Source: Bin5 sp965221145
GTDB lineage: Bacteria > Chloroflexota > Anaerolineae > Caldilineales > Caldilineaceae
DNA: 64,000 bases
Direction of reading: 5' to 3'
NCBI GenBank assembly: GCA_965221145.1
Contig: OZ244877.1
Coordinates: 496,001-560,000, forward strand
The position numbers were made by a program, and so were the translations under genes. Shown piece after piece: positions 43,301 to 51,399 of this stretch. The notes beneath the pieces were generated by a model that saw nothing but the letters and a program-made list of their open reading frames with translations, was not told the origin of the DNA and searched no databases. Each line of letters starts with the position of its first letter. Positions within the stretch are counted from its first letter, which is position 1.

Positions 43301-46300
43301 AAGACGGCCAATAACCGCCTTTGGTCGTGTAGCGACGCCGGACTTCTCCGCTGTCGGAATCGAGGGCGAAAAGGTAACCACTATATGAGGTAACGAAGAC
43401 TGTGTCACCGGCGACGGAAGGAGGGGAGTTGCCCAACGTGTCGTAGCGTCCTCTGCCGCTGGCGTAGCGCCAGAGGAATTCGGAGGACCCATGGCCTGTT
43501 TCGCTATCGGTTGCGGGCCGCAGCGTCGGCGGCTGTTCTGCGGCCTGCGCTGGAATTGGGGCGGAGGTATCGAGGGCGTAGATGTGGCCGTCCTTGGAAG
43601 CGGCGTATAGGACGTCGTCGGCCACAACTGGTGTAGAGGAGACGGAGTCGTTCGTACGATAGCGCCATCGGAGCGTGCCTGTGGCGGCATCCAGGGCGTA
43701 GATGTGGCCGTCGAAGGAGCCAAGGTAGACGGTTTCGCCGACCACGGTCGGCGACGAGTCGACGATGTCGCCCGTATCGTAGCGCCAAAGCAGGCCCCCC
43801 CTTGCGGCGTCCAGCGCGTACAGGTGGCCATCCAGAGAACCGACGTAGATGATGCCATCGATGATTTCCGGGTCAGAATAGAACCTGTCTTCGGCGCGGT
43901 AGCTCCAGGGCAGCGGCTTTGCCTGGTAGCGCCAGAGCGGTCTGGCGCTGGCGGCATCGACTGCATAGAAGCTGCCGTCGGCTGCGCCGAAATATACAGT
44001 TCCGTCAACGACGATCGGGGTAGTACTTATGGCATCGAGAGATTTGAAACGCCAGAGTTCTTCTCCGCTGTAGGCATCCAAGGCAATGAGGAGCCCGTAG
44101 TCGGTCAGTCCGAAGAAGTCGCTCTGCTTGGACGAGACGTATACCACGCCCTGCTGAATGGTGGGGGAGGACAGAACCGGCGGGCCTGCCCAGAATCGCC
44201 AGCGCAGTTCGCCCGTGCCGGCATCGAGAGCGTAGACCTGGCCATCGGCGGCGCCGACATAAACTATGCCCTCCGCCGCCGCAGGGGAGGCATGCACCGG
44301 ACCCATCCAGTAACGCCAGCGCAGTTCCCCGGTGTCGGCCTCAAGCGCGTAGAAGCGACCGTCTTCCGCGCCCACAAAGACGGCGCCATCAGCAACTGCG
44401 GCTGCGGAACGCACAGGGGAATCTGCCTGATACCGCCAGAGCATCTCCCCGTCGGCGGCATCCAAAGCATAGACGAAGCCGTCCAGGGAACCGGCGTAGA
44501 CCTTGCCCTCGACCACGACGGGGGCGGCGTCCACACCATCGCCCGTCCTGAAACGCCAGTGGACTTCGACGGATCCGTACTCTGTAGGATCTGAAGCTGC
44601 GGTCCGTTGCGCGTCAGTTGGTGACGGCTCTGCGTCCGTCGCGGACGCCGCAGTGGCCGCAGTGGGCAGGGCGTAGATGTGGCCGTCGTCCGAGCCCACG
44701 TAGACCAAGCCATCAACCACCGCCGGAGAGGAGAGCACACTGCCGCCAGTGCGGAAGCGCCAGAGTTGCGTTCCGTCAGCGGCATCGAGCGCGTAGACGT
44801 ATCCGTCGAAGGAGCCGACGTAGACCACGCCTTCGACCACGGCGGGAGAGGAATCGATGGCATCGCCGGTTTCAAAGCGCCAGAGCTGGTCGCCGTTGCC
44901 GGCATCGAGCGCATACAGATGGCGATCCCAGGAGCCGAAGTAGACGACGCCATCGGCCACCGCGGGAGAGGAACCGACACTGTCGCTGGTTTCGTAGCGC
45001 CAGATCTCCCTGCCGCCGGCGGCATCGAGCGCGTACAGAAGGCCGTTACCGGAGCCGAAATAGACGACGCCATCAACCACCGTCGGAGAGGAAAATACGG
45101 CGACGCTCGCGGCGAAGCGCCAGAGTTCCTCGCCGGCGGCGGCATCGAGCGCGTAGAGATGGCCGTCGGCGGAGCCGAAATAGACCACGCCCTCCACCAC
45201 TGCGGGAGAGGAGGCTATGTTGTCGCCGGTCCGGTAGCGCCAGAGCAGGTCGCCGCTGGCGGCATCGAGGGCATAGAGGTGGTCGTCAAATGAGCCGACG
45301 TAGATGACGCCTTCCACGACGGCCGGCGAAGAGTAGACAGGCCCTTCCGTTTCGTAGCTCCAGAGTTCGTCTCCGCTGCCGGCATCAAAGGCGTAGATGT
45401 GACCGTCATCGGAACCCACGTAGACGACATTCTCTATCATCACCGGGGTGGAAAGCACGCGATCGTCGGTCCAGTAGCGCCAGAGCATCTCGCCGCTGGC
45501 GGCATCGAGGGCGTAGAGGTGTTCATCAGATGAGCCGACGTAGACCACGTCCCCCGTGATTGCGGGTGACGAAACGACGCTGTCGCTGGTGTTGAAGCGC
45601 CACAGGGGTTCTACAAGTTCGTATTCGGCATCGCCTTCTGTTGCCGGTGGTTGCGCGCCGGGGTGCGACGGCTCCACAGCCAAGGCATATAAATGGCCGC
45701 TGTCGTCGCCGACATAGACGACGCCATTGGCGGCGGTCGGGGCAGATTTTACTTCTCCCTCGGTAATGTAGCGCCAGAAGATATCGCCGCTGGCCGCGTC
45801 CAAGGCATAGAATCTACCAGCGTCCAAGGCATAGACAATACCGTCAACTACAGCCAGCGGGAAACCCAAACCGAAATCCGTTTGGAAGTGGGGAAGCGGG
45901 TCTCCGCTGGCCGCGTCCAGCGCGTGCATTTCGTAACGCGAGTAGACATACACAGCGCCCCCGCCAACTACCGGCGCGGCGTCGAGCCCGTACAATGCGC
46001 TGCTCCAGAGCTGCTCTCCGCTAACGGCGTCGAGGGCATAGAGGCTCTTATTACTCCAATCAGGAGCGTCTTGCTCGCTGCGGGCGCTGAAGTACAGGAC
46101 GCCTTCGGCTTCTACAGGATAGCCGTTCACGGGTCCACTGATGGCAAAGCGCCAGAGTTGTTCCCCGGTGGTGGCGTCGAGGGCGTAGAGGCGCCCGTCA
46201 CGTGCGCCAATGTATGCGATGCCTTGTGCCACCGCCGGTGCGGAGAGGGTTGAAGTCCTTGGTGCGGCGCGCCAGAGCAGTTTTCCGTTGACAGCATCGA

Positions 46301-46823
46301 GCGCGTGCAGGAAGCCACCTCTTGTATTGAAGTAGACTACATCGGCCACCACCTCCGGCGCGGCCCGCTCGAGAATGGCTTCGGCCTCGTAGGCCCAGAG
46401 CAGTTTGCCTGTGGAAGCGTCCAGCGCACGCATCTGGCTATCTTCTGAACCGAAATAGACGACGCCGTTCACAACGGTGGGCGAGAATGGCGCGGAGTTG
46501 TCGGTATGGTAGCGCCAGAGCAGGTTCCCGCTGGCGGCATCGAGGGCGTAAATGTGCTGGTCGGCTGAACCAACGTACACTACGCCGTCGGCGACGGCAG
46601 GAGTAGATTCCACGCTTCCGCCCGTCGTGTAGCGCCAGAGCAGTTCGGTGAAATCATGCACGGGTGGCGGAAGGGGCGGCTTGTACGGCGGCGTCAATGC
46701 TTCAGCGCCGCGCAGGTCGGCGGGGTTGGCCTTGGAAGCGCGTGCGGGGCCGGTCATCATGGAGCAGACAGCCAGAAACAACACGACGGCCCAAAGCACA
46801 CGCTGCCATCTTCTGTGTGTCAT
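40338..46823 (-). CDS. Giant PQQ-like beta-propeller array, six propellers
   Basis: A 2161-residue secreted protein with signal peptide VLWAVVLFLAVCSMMTGPARA. Forty-eight propeller units fall into six groups of exactly eight, at a spacing of about 355 residues. Five Pro/Ala/Gln/Ser-rich linkers separate them, for example EPSHPGAQPPATEGD, TAASATDAEPSPTDAQ and PQAEGAPVAAQQPPPQEE. Each group opens with a WR strand and closes with a YAL strand. Groups 5 and 6 are more diverged and resemble each other. AAGGAG nine bases before the ATG supports the start. It lies 84 bases after the Gfo/Idh gene on the same strand and may be cotranscribed. Confidence 0.9.
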   Translation of the reverse strand: MTHRRWQRVLWAVVLFLAVCSMMTGPARASKANPADLRGAEALTPPYKPPLPPPVHDFTELLWRYTTGGSVESTPAVADGVVYVGSADQHIYALDAASGNLLWRYHTDNSAPFSPTVVNGVVYFGSEDSQMRALDASTGKLLWAYEAEAILERAAPEVVADVVYFNTRGGFLHALDAVNGKLLWRAAPRTSTLSAPAVAQGIAYIGARDGRLYALDATTGEQLWRFAISGPVNGYPVEAEGVLYFSARSEQDAPDWSNKSLYALDAVSGEQLWSSALYGLDAAPVVGGGAVYVYSRYEMHALDAASGDPLPHFQTDFGLGFPLAVVDGIVYALDAGRFYALDAASGDIFWRYITEGEVKSAPTAANGVVYVGDDSGHLYALAVEPSHPGAQPPATEGDAEYELVEPLWRFNTSDSVVSSPAITGDVVYVGSSDEHLYALDAASGEMLWRYWTDDRVLSTPVMIENVVYVGSDDGHIYAFDAGSGDELWSYETEGPVYSSPAVVEGVIYVGSFDDHLYALDAASGDLLWRYRTGDNIASSPAVVEGVVYFGSADGHLYALDAAAGEELWRFAASVAVFSSPTVVDGVVYFGSGNGLLYALDAAGGREIWRYETSDSVGSSPAVADGVVYFGSWDRHLYALDAGNGDQLWRFETGDAIDSSPAVVEGVVYVGSFDGYVYALDAADGTQLWRFRTGGSVLSSPAVVDGLVYVGSDDGHIYALPTAATAASATDAEPSPTDAQRTAASDPTEYGSVEVHWRFRTGDGVDAAPVVVEGKVYAGSLDGFVYALDAADGEMLWRYQADSPVRSAAAVADGAVFVGAEDGRFYALEADTGELRWRYWMGPVHASPAAAEGIVYVGAADGQVYALDAGTGELRWRFWAGPPVLSSPTIQQGVVYVSSKQSDFFGLTDYGLLIALDAYSGEELWRFKSLDAISTTPIVVDGTVYFGAADGSFYAVDAASARPLWRYQAKPLPWSYRAEDRFYSDPEIIDGIIYVGSLDGHLYALDAARGGLLWRYDTGDIVDSSPTVVGETVYLGSFDGHIYALDAATGTLRWRYRTNDSVSSTPVVADDVLYAASKDGHIYALDTSAPIPAQAAEQPPTLRPATDSETGHGSSEFLWRYASGRGRYDTLGNSPPSVAGDTVFVTSYSGYLFALDSDSGEVRRRYTTKGGYWPSSPVVADGIVYAPTNYGYLHALDDDSLTLLWRFKASDSSGFSPAVADGVVYVGSGDGHVYALDAASGQERWRFRPDAFPRTDPAVAEGVVYVGSIDGHLYALDADSGAELWRLSTRETLDTAPAAADGVVYVVAGDRFVIALDAAGGEELWRHPLYGHGHRPPVVADDVLYITSFWDYVLALDASTGEELWRFEEGDTESRPTVAQGVVYVSASSPEGLYALDAASGQVLRTYNTGRFGSDSQTVADGVVYASASEGYLYALPGVTSSLPQPAAQQPAGESEPQSVSLSLLWRYQADAPVTTAPVVIDGVVYFGAYARGGADETPVGSLYALDAAGGELLWQHEPAPATGSAPVVDGDVLFYGSAAGRLIVLDTTTGERLWDNDFIEDYAQVLFTSTPVASGGVVYYLPESGRLEALDAASGEQLWLFDTGPLLLRSSPLLSDGVIHVDAPDGILYALDDATGEVTQRFVTSNTSPLHGSIIAVDRNILYAISSAGYLHAMNRASGELLWRKEVSGTEFYFPSSPFSLASLVAAEGIVYVTSTEGHINAFDAETGTTLWRYALDFGITSARSLAAGVLYVTSIDGNLYALDAADGELLWRNELEETSFTAPTVVDGVIYLGSVDGSLYALKVPQAEGAPVAAQQPPPQEEVQTPSPDLLWRHKVDGAIVTPATVNAGVVYIGSAALQGMGFGDGQLYALDAASGELLWQRSPTPALNSSPIVEEGVIYYGSAGSRLYALDAASGQPLWKDVLVENPFIRRSYTPVAASGTLYFLSGHGALDALDAATGKRLWRFNTGQSLFRTSPLYDDGVVYVDARGGVMVALNASTGKLIRQSATSGQQIAKTIVHDGVLFVVSTDQQLYALDIGSAELLWRQHVGGTLGSDLAISGEAVYVSSQSGEIHALDAVTGTPLWRFQMEDATLSTLSVAAGTVYVGSRTGDLYALEATGGELLWRYAIGGVGFSSPAVVDGVVYVGSADGYLYALKAPQ

Positions 46824-46907
46824 TAGATTGGACTCCTTGGCAAAATTGCCGTTCGTGGCAGACAGTTCCTGGTACGCGCTTGCCTGGCACCCGAAAACTC
46901 GAATCGA

Positions 46908-47930
46908 TCAGGGCAGGGACACCCACGACCCGTCGTCGGCCGCCTTGTACATGGCCTCCATGACCGCGCTGCGGTAGGCGGCTTCGCCGGCGCTGATCAG
47001 CGGGACAGAGGCTCTGCTCGGCGGGTCACTCGCGTTGAGCGCGTCGAGGAAGAGGTCGAAGGCGTGGGGCCAGGCGGGGGGCAGGTCGGTCCAGGGCGAT
47101 TGGCCGTCCGCGCCGTCCAGATTGGCGCTGGTGATGAACAGGTCGGTGCGGTTACGGATGTAGGCATGGCCCTCGGTGCCGCTGATTTCAGCGGTGATCG
47201 GCTCGGCCACGTCCACCCAGGCGGCGGCCAGCGAACCGATTGCGCCGCTGCTGAAATAGAAGAGCGCCTCGCCGGTCTCGTCGCAGTTGGGGCCGTACTT
47301 TTCCAGCACGACCTGCAGGGCGGCGGTGACGCGGTCCACGTCGCCCAGGATCCACAGCATCAGGTCGAGCGCATGCGTGCCCAGGTCGCCGAAAGCGCCG
47401 ACACCGGCCTGCTGCAGGTCGGTCATCCACAGCCAGTTGGGCGTGAAGATATCGCGCAGCGCACCGCCATGGCAGCTGATAAAACGGGCGCGCGTGATCT
47501 GTCCGAAGACGCCGCGGGCGACCTGCTCTTTGAGGAACTGATGGGCAGGGATGCCGCGCTGGAAGTAGCCGGTCTGGAAGAGGACGCCGGCCCGCTCGAT
47601 GGCTGCGGCCATGCGGTCCGCGTCCTGCGCGCCGATGCCCAGCGGCTTTTCCACGAACATATGCTTGCCGGCCGCGGCCGCGGCAATGACCAGCGCCTCG
47701 TGTTGATCGGTTTCCGAGCAGATGATGATGCCGTCGATGGAGGCGTCGTTCCAGATGGCGTCAACGGTGTCCAGGGCGGGCGCGCCGAGCTGGGCGCTAC
47801 AGGTCTGGGCGCGGGCCGGATCACGATCCCAGACGGCGACAGTTCTGACATCTGCGTCGTAGCTCTGCAGGCGTTTGATGAATCCGGGCGTGTGGATGTG
47901 AGCGCAGCCGACGAGTGCAATGTTTGCCAT
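46908..47930 (-). CDS. Gfo/Idh/MocA family oxidoreductase
   Basis: A 340-residue NAD(P)-dependent oxidoreductase of the sugar/inositol dehydrogenase superfamily. The N-terminal Rossmann segment (IALVGCAHIHTPGF) lacks the usual GxGxxG spacing. The hallmark EKP motif is present (FVEKPLGIGAQDADRM), as is the GDLGTHALDLMLWILG segment with the catalytic-type His. GGAGAG upstream of the ATG at 47930 fixes the start. The same frame stays open to 49349, but that extension is antisense to pdxA. Substrate unknown. Confidence 0.92.
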   Translation of the reverse strand: MANIALVGCAHIHTPGFIKRLQSYDADVRTVAVWDRDPARAQTCSAQLGAPALDTVDAIWNDASIDGIIICSETDQHEALVIAAAAAGKHMFVEKPLGIGAQDADRMAAAIERAGVLFQTGYFQRGIPAHQFLKEQVARGVFGQITRARFISCHGGALRDIFTPNWLWMTDLQQAGVGAFGDLGTHALDLMLWILGDVDRVTAALQVVLEKYGPNCDETGEALFYFSSGAIGSLAAAWVDVAEPITAEISGTEGHAYIRNRTDLFITSANLDGADGQSPWTDLPPAWPHAFDLFLDALNASDPPSRASVPLISAGEAAYRSAVMEAMYKAADDGSWVSLP

Positions 47931-48221
47931 GAAAATACTCTCCAGAAGTGTGTTCAGTTGCCGCCGACATCGGAAGTTCGGACACGTAGCGGCCACCAAA
48001 TTTGGACAGTTTAGAGCGCCGGTCAAGGCACGCGTCACAAGTGTAGCGGATCGGTTGGCAAAGTGCCATTGCGTAGCACACAATGTCCTGCTTGGGATGC
48101 AGCCGCGGCGCGGGTGTGTTTGGCGGGCGCGTGCGCGCATGATAGCATCAGCCGTACAGCGCAGAGGCGGAGCAGAGATCTGGCAGGCTAGACGGTAACA
48201 AGCGCAAAGGGGGCAACAACA

Positions 48222-49232
48222 GTGGTTGACAGCCGTCCACGACTGGCGATTACGCTGGGCGACCCCGCCGGCATCGGGCCGGAGGTGGTCCTGAAGGCTT
48301 TGCAGCATGGGGAGGTGTTCGCCAGTTGCCGACCGCTCGTGATCGGCGATCAGGGCGTCCTGAACAGAGCGGCGGCGTGGCTGGGAATTCGGCCCCGATA
48401 TGAGATCATCGTTGATGCAGGCGGAGATCACCGCTTCGAAGAGGGAACGATTCCGTTGCTGGATCTGGCGAACGTCGAGTTGGCGGACACGCCGGTGGGG
48501 CAGGTGAGCGCCGGCGCGGGGCGGGCCGCGGCCGAATATGTGATGCGCGCCTGTGATCTCGCGTTGGCCGGGCAGGTGGAGGCGGTGGTGACCGCGCCTT
48601 TGAACAAGGAGGCGATGCACCGGGCCGGCTTCCTGTACCCCGGCCATACGGAGCTTCTGGCCGAGCGCACCGGGGCGGAGCGCGTCTCGATGCTGTTGGT
48701 GGGGCCGAAGCTGCGCGTGGTGCATGTGAGCACACACGTCCCGCTGGAGGAGGCGATCCGCCGGGTGACGCCGGCGCGTGTGCTCGAGGTGATCGAGCTG
48801 GCCTACCACGCCTGCCAGGCGCTGGGGATCGGAGCGCCGCGCATCGCAGTGGCCGGGCTGAACCCCCACGCCAGCGAAAACGGGCTGTTCGGCGCGCAGG
48901 AGGATGTGCAGATCCGACCGGCCATCGAAGAGGCGCGGGCGCGCGGCTGGGCGGTCTCCGATCCGCAACCGCCGGATACGGTCTTTCTGCGCACGACTCG
49001 CGGCGAGTTCGACATCGTTGTGGCCATGTACCACGACCAGGGCCATATTCCGATGAAGCTGCTGGCCTTCGACAGCGGCGTCAACGTAAGCTTTGGCCTG
49101 CCGATACTGCGCACCTCTGTGGATCACGGCACGGCCTTTGACATCGCGGGGACGGGCCGCGCTCGCGAGGAGAGTATGCTGGCGGCTATCCGTGTTGCCG
49201 TGCAGATGGCAACAGCAGTGGGTAGTGGTTAG
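48222..49232 (+). CDS. pdxA: 4-hydroxythreonine-4-phosphate dehydrogenase
   Basis: A 336-residue metal-dependent NAD enzyme of pyridoxal phosphate synthesis. ITLGDPAGIGPEVVLKAL, PGHTELLAERTGA, AMYHDQGHIPMK and DHGTAFDIAGTG cover the substrate and metal-binding motifs. The GTG start at 48222 follows AAAGGGGG at normal spacing. PdxA-like proteins also act in other catabolic routes, and no other pdx gene is nearby, so the pathway is inferred. The 291 bases upstream hold no gene. Confidence 0.93.
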   Translation: MVDSRPRLAITLGDPAGIGPEVVLKALQHGEVFASCRPLVIGDQGVLNRAAAWLGIRPRYEIIVDAGGDHRFEEGTIPLLDLANVELADTPVGQVSAGAGRAAAEYVMRACDLALAGQVEAVVTAPLNKEAMHRAGFLYPGHTELLAERTGAERVSMLLVGPKLRVVHVSTHVPLEEAIRRVTPARVLEVIELAYHACQALGIGAPRIAVAGLNPHASENGLFGAQEDVQIRPAIEEARARGWAVSDPQPPDTVFLRTTRGEFDIVVAMYHDQGHIPMKLLAFDSGVNVSFGLPILRTSVDHGTAFDIAGTGRAREESMLAAIRVAVQMATAVGSG

Positions 49233-49262
49233 TGGCCAGTGGTCAGTAACACCAGTCGTTCC
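49213..49262. repeat. GTGGCCAGTGG-type dispersed repeat
   Basis: A TAGTGGTTAGTGGCCAGTGG-like tract overlapping the pdxA stop. Related tracts lie at 23686-23710, 24594-24606, 50425-50460, 53440-53475 and 55966-56042. Confidence 0.6.
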
Positions 49263-49275
49263 GGGGGGGTACTGG

Positions 49276-50418
49276 TCACTGAAAGCTGCCAAAAACCTGC
49301 CCCAGGCGGCGGATCCCCTCTTCGATTTCCGGAATGCCGTAGTGGGCAAAGCAGAGACGCAGGCAGTCGCCGAGGCCGCCGACGCTGGAGCAGCGTTGAC
49401 CGGGCAGGAATCCGACCTTGGCGTTGATCGCCGTCTGCAAGAGGGCGGTGGTTCTGATCTGTTCGGCGCAAGTGAGCCAGAAGAAGAAGCCGCCGCCGGG
49501 CACGGTCCAGGCTGCGCGGTCGCCGATGTGTTGACGCAGGGCCGCGTCCATTGCCTTGACCCGTTGTTGATAGGCGCCGCGCAAACCGTTCAGATAGTCC
49601 CTCTGCCCATCCCCCTCCAGCGCGACCCGCACCAGATTTGAGGTGAACTGGTTGAGGCCGCCGCCGCTGTCTACCAGTCCGCTGGTGGCAAAGCGCCGCG
49701 CCCGTTGCGGCGATGTCTGCACCCACCCCAGACGCAGACCCGGCGCCAGGATCTTCGAGAATGAACCGAGAGAAAGCACCTTCCCGCTGTCAACATAGGC
49801 GGCGAAGGGCGGCGGCGGCGGCGCTCCGTAATCGAGGAGGTGATAGACCTCGTCGGCGACGATGAGGAAGTCATGCTCCTCGGCCAGCGCCAGCAGTTCT
49901 TGGCGGCGGCTGTGGGAAAGCGTGCGGCCGGTGGGGTTCTGGTAGGTGGGGATCGTGTAGAGGAAGACGGGGCGGTGGCGGGTCAGCGCCTCTTCGACGG
50001 CGGACAGAATCAACCCATCTTCATCGGTCGGGATCGGCACGGCATTGAGCCGGTGATCTTCCTGCAGGATGCGCAAGGCGAGGAAGTAGCTAGGCTCTTC
50101 GACGAAGACGGTATCACCGGGGCGGGTGAAGAGGGTGCAGAGCAGGTTGAGGGCCTGGGACGCGCCGGCGGTGACCATCAACTGTTGCGGCTGCACGTCC
50201 GTGCCGTAGCCTTGGCTGAGGAAGGCGGCGAGCGCCTGGCGGAAGCGGCCATCCCCCTGTTCAAAGCCGTAGTTGAGCAGTTCGGTATCGCCTTCGGCGA
50301 AGCGAGCAGCCGTGACTTGACGCATCAGGGCATGGGGCAGGAGCGCGAAATCCGGCTGGCCGATGCCAAAGTTGATGCTGTCCGCGCTGCGGTCGACTTG
50401 GGTTGAACGATCGTACAT
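49276..50418 (-). CDS. PLP-dependent aminotransferase, class I/II
   Basis: A 380-residue fold-type I aminotransferase of the 2-aminoadipate/MocR-like group. INFGIGQPDF opens the domain. IPTYQNPTGRTLS, VADEVYHLLDYG and SLGSFSKILAPGLRLGW are present, the last with the Schiff-base Lys. The family is broad (aromatic, branched-chain or 2-aminoadipate donors), so the substrate stays open. There is no N-terminal GntR domain, so it is an enzyme and not a MocR regulator. It is convergent with pdxA and codirectional with the Crp-like gene, 104 bases apart. Confidence 0.92.
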   Translation of the reverse strand: MYDRSTQVDRSADSINFGIGQPDFALLPHALMRQVTAARFAEGDTELLNYGFEQGDGRFRQALAAFLSQGYGTDVQPQQLMVTAGASQALNLLCTLFTRPGDTVFVEEPSYFLALRILQEDHRLNAVPIPTDEDGLILSAVEEALTRHRPVFLYTIPTYQNPTGRTLSHSRRQELLALAEEHDFLIVADEVYHLLDYGAPPPPPFAAYVDSGKVLSLGSFSKILAPGLRLGWVQTSPQRARRFATSGLVDSGGGLNQFTSNLVRVALEGDGQRDYLNGLRGAYQQRVKAMDAALRQHIGDRAAWTVPGGGFFFWLTCAEQIRTTALLQTAINAKVGFLPGQRCSSVGGLGDCLRLCFAHYGIPEIEEGIRRLGQVFGSFQ

Positions 50419-50522
50419 GGCGGGATGGTGGACATTGAAAGTGGCAAGTGGACAATGGGGTTGCTAACCAAGAGCCACTCACCACGAGCCTGTGCCGTCA
50501 GGCGGCGGCCAAATCGCGCAAG

Positions 50523-51251
50523 TTATATGTTCTCATCCAGCAGTTTGATGCGTTTGCTGCCGATGACGGAGATCGTCTCTCGATCCAGCAGTTTGATGCG
50601 CTTGCGTCCGATTTCGATCAGCCCCTGCGATTTGAGATCGTTGAGAACCTGGGTAGCGGTTTCCCGGTATGTGCCCACGCTCTCGGCAAGGTCCTGATGG
50701 GTGAGGCCGGTCACTTCGTCCGATTTCTGTTCGTCGGAAAGGCGCAGGAGCAGGTTGGCCAGACGGGCAGGGATGCCTTTGAAGGCCATGTTTTCCAGGC
50801 TCTCCTCTGCCTCCTGCAAACGCCTGCCCGTGATCTCAAGAATGCGCAGAGCGACCTGGGGCTTGTTGAGGATGAGCCGCTCCAGGTCCGTGCGGCCCAT
50901 GACGCAGATCAGGCAGTCATCCACAGCTTCGGCGAAGGTATTGTGCATCTTTGTGCCCAGCAGGGCCATCTCGCCAAAGAGTGTGTGGGGGCCGAGGGTT
51001 GTGATCACCAGTTTCTTGCCCTCCGGGCTGATGCGATAGAGCTGCACTCGGCCTTCCTTCAAGATGAAGAGGACCTCGCCACGTTCTTCCGGGCGATAGA
51101 AGACGCGCCCCTTGCGCACGGTGCTCATCGTCGTAATCCGATTCAGTTCTTCCATCTCTCTGGATGTCAGATCCTGAAAGACCATCAGTTCGGAAAGGTA
51201 TTTCATCTTTTCCGCCGGTTGCAGCGCCGCGGACATCTTCATCATCGTCAT
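50523..51251 (-). CDS. Crp/Fnr-family transcription regulator
   Basis: A 242-residue regulator. The cyclic-nucleotide-binding fold spans about residues 20-135 (GEVLFILKEGRVQLYRIS, LFGEMALLG). The C-terminal winged HTH has the recognition helix in LAESVGTYRETATQVLNDL. No Cys cluster for an Fe-S centre is seen, so it is closer to Crp than to oxygen-sensing Fnr. GAGGGG precedes the ATG at 51251. The last 32 residues contain a 16-residue tandem duplication (IGRKRIKLLDRET / IGSKRIKLLDENI). It is divergent from the protease gene and may control it. Confidence 0.92.
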   Translation of the reverse strand: MTMMKMSAALQPAEKMKYLSELMVFQDLTSREMEELNRITTMSTVRKGRVFYRPEERGEVLFILKEGRVQLYRISPEGKKLVITTLGPHTLFGEMALLGTKMHNTFAEAVDDCLICVMGRTDLERLILNKPQVALRILEITGRRLQEAEESLENMAFKGIPARLANLLLRLSDEQKSDEVTGLTHQDLAESVGTYRETATQVLNDLKSQGLIEIGRKRIKLLDRETISVIGSKRIKLLDENI

Positions 51252-51330
51252 TTTTGTCTCCCCTCGCCCGCCGCAGGTTTGGGATGCAGGGCGGCCTCGG
51301 CTCCTATTTTTCGGTTTCGGGTGAGAGCTT

Positions 51331-51358
51331 ATTATACGCGTCGCGGCAAAATTATCAA
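51331..51358 (-). promoter_or_regulatory. Promoter of the Crp/Fnr-like gene
   Basis: On the minus strand, TTGATA (51358-51353), a 16-base spacer and a perfect TATAAT (51336-51331) lie 80 bases before the ATG. Confidence 0.75.
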
Positions 51359-51364
51359 CCTTTT

Positions 51365-51393
51365 TTGCCGACACCGCTCTGGTTTGATAGAAT
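51365..51393 (+). promoter_or_regulatory. Promoter of the protease-deacetylase gene
   Basis: TTGCCG (51365-51370), a 17-base spacer and TAGAAT (51388-51393). The expected start point falls on the ATG at 51400, implying a leaderless transcript. Confidence 0.6.
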
Positions 51394-51399
51394 GATGGC

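Noticed and set aside
25813..46823. PQQ-dependent dehydrogenases
   Set aside because: The repeats are PQQ-like blades, but quinoprotein active-site residues, the disulfide ring and a cytochrome partner are missing.
47931..49349. N-terminal 470-residue extension of the Gfo/Idh reading frame
   Set aside because: It lies antisense to pdxA and has no family similarity. The clear start MANIALVG at 47930 has a ribosome-binding site.
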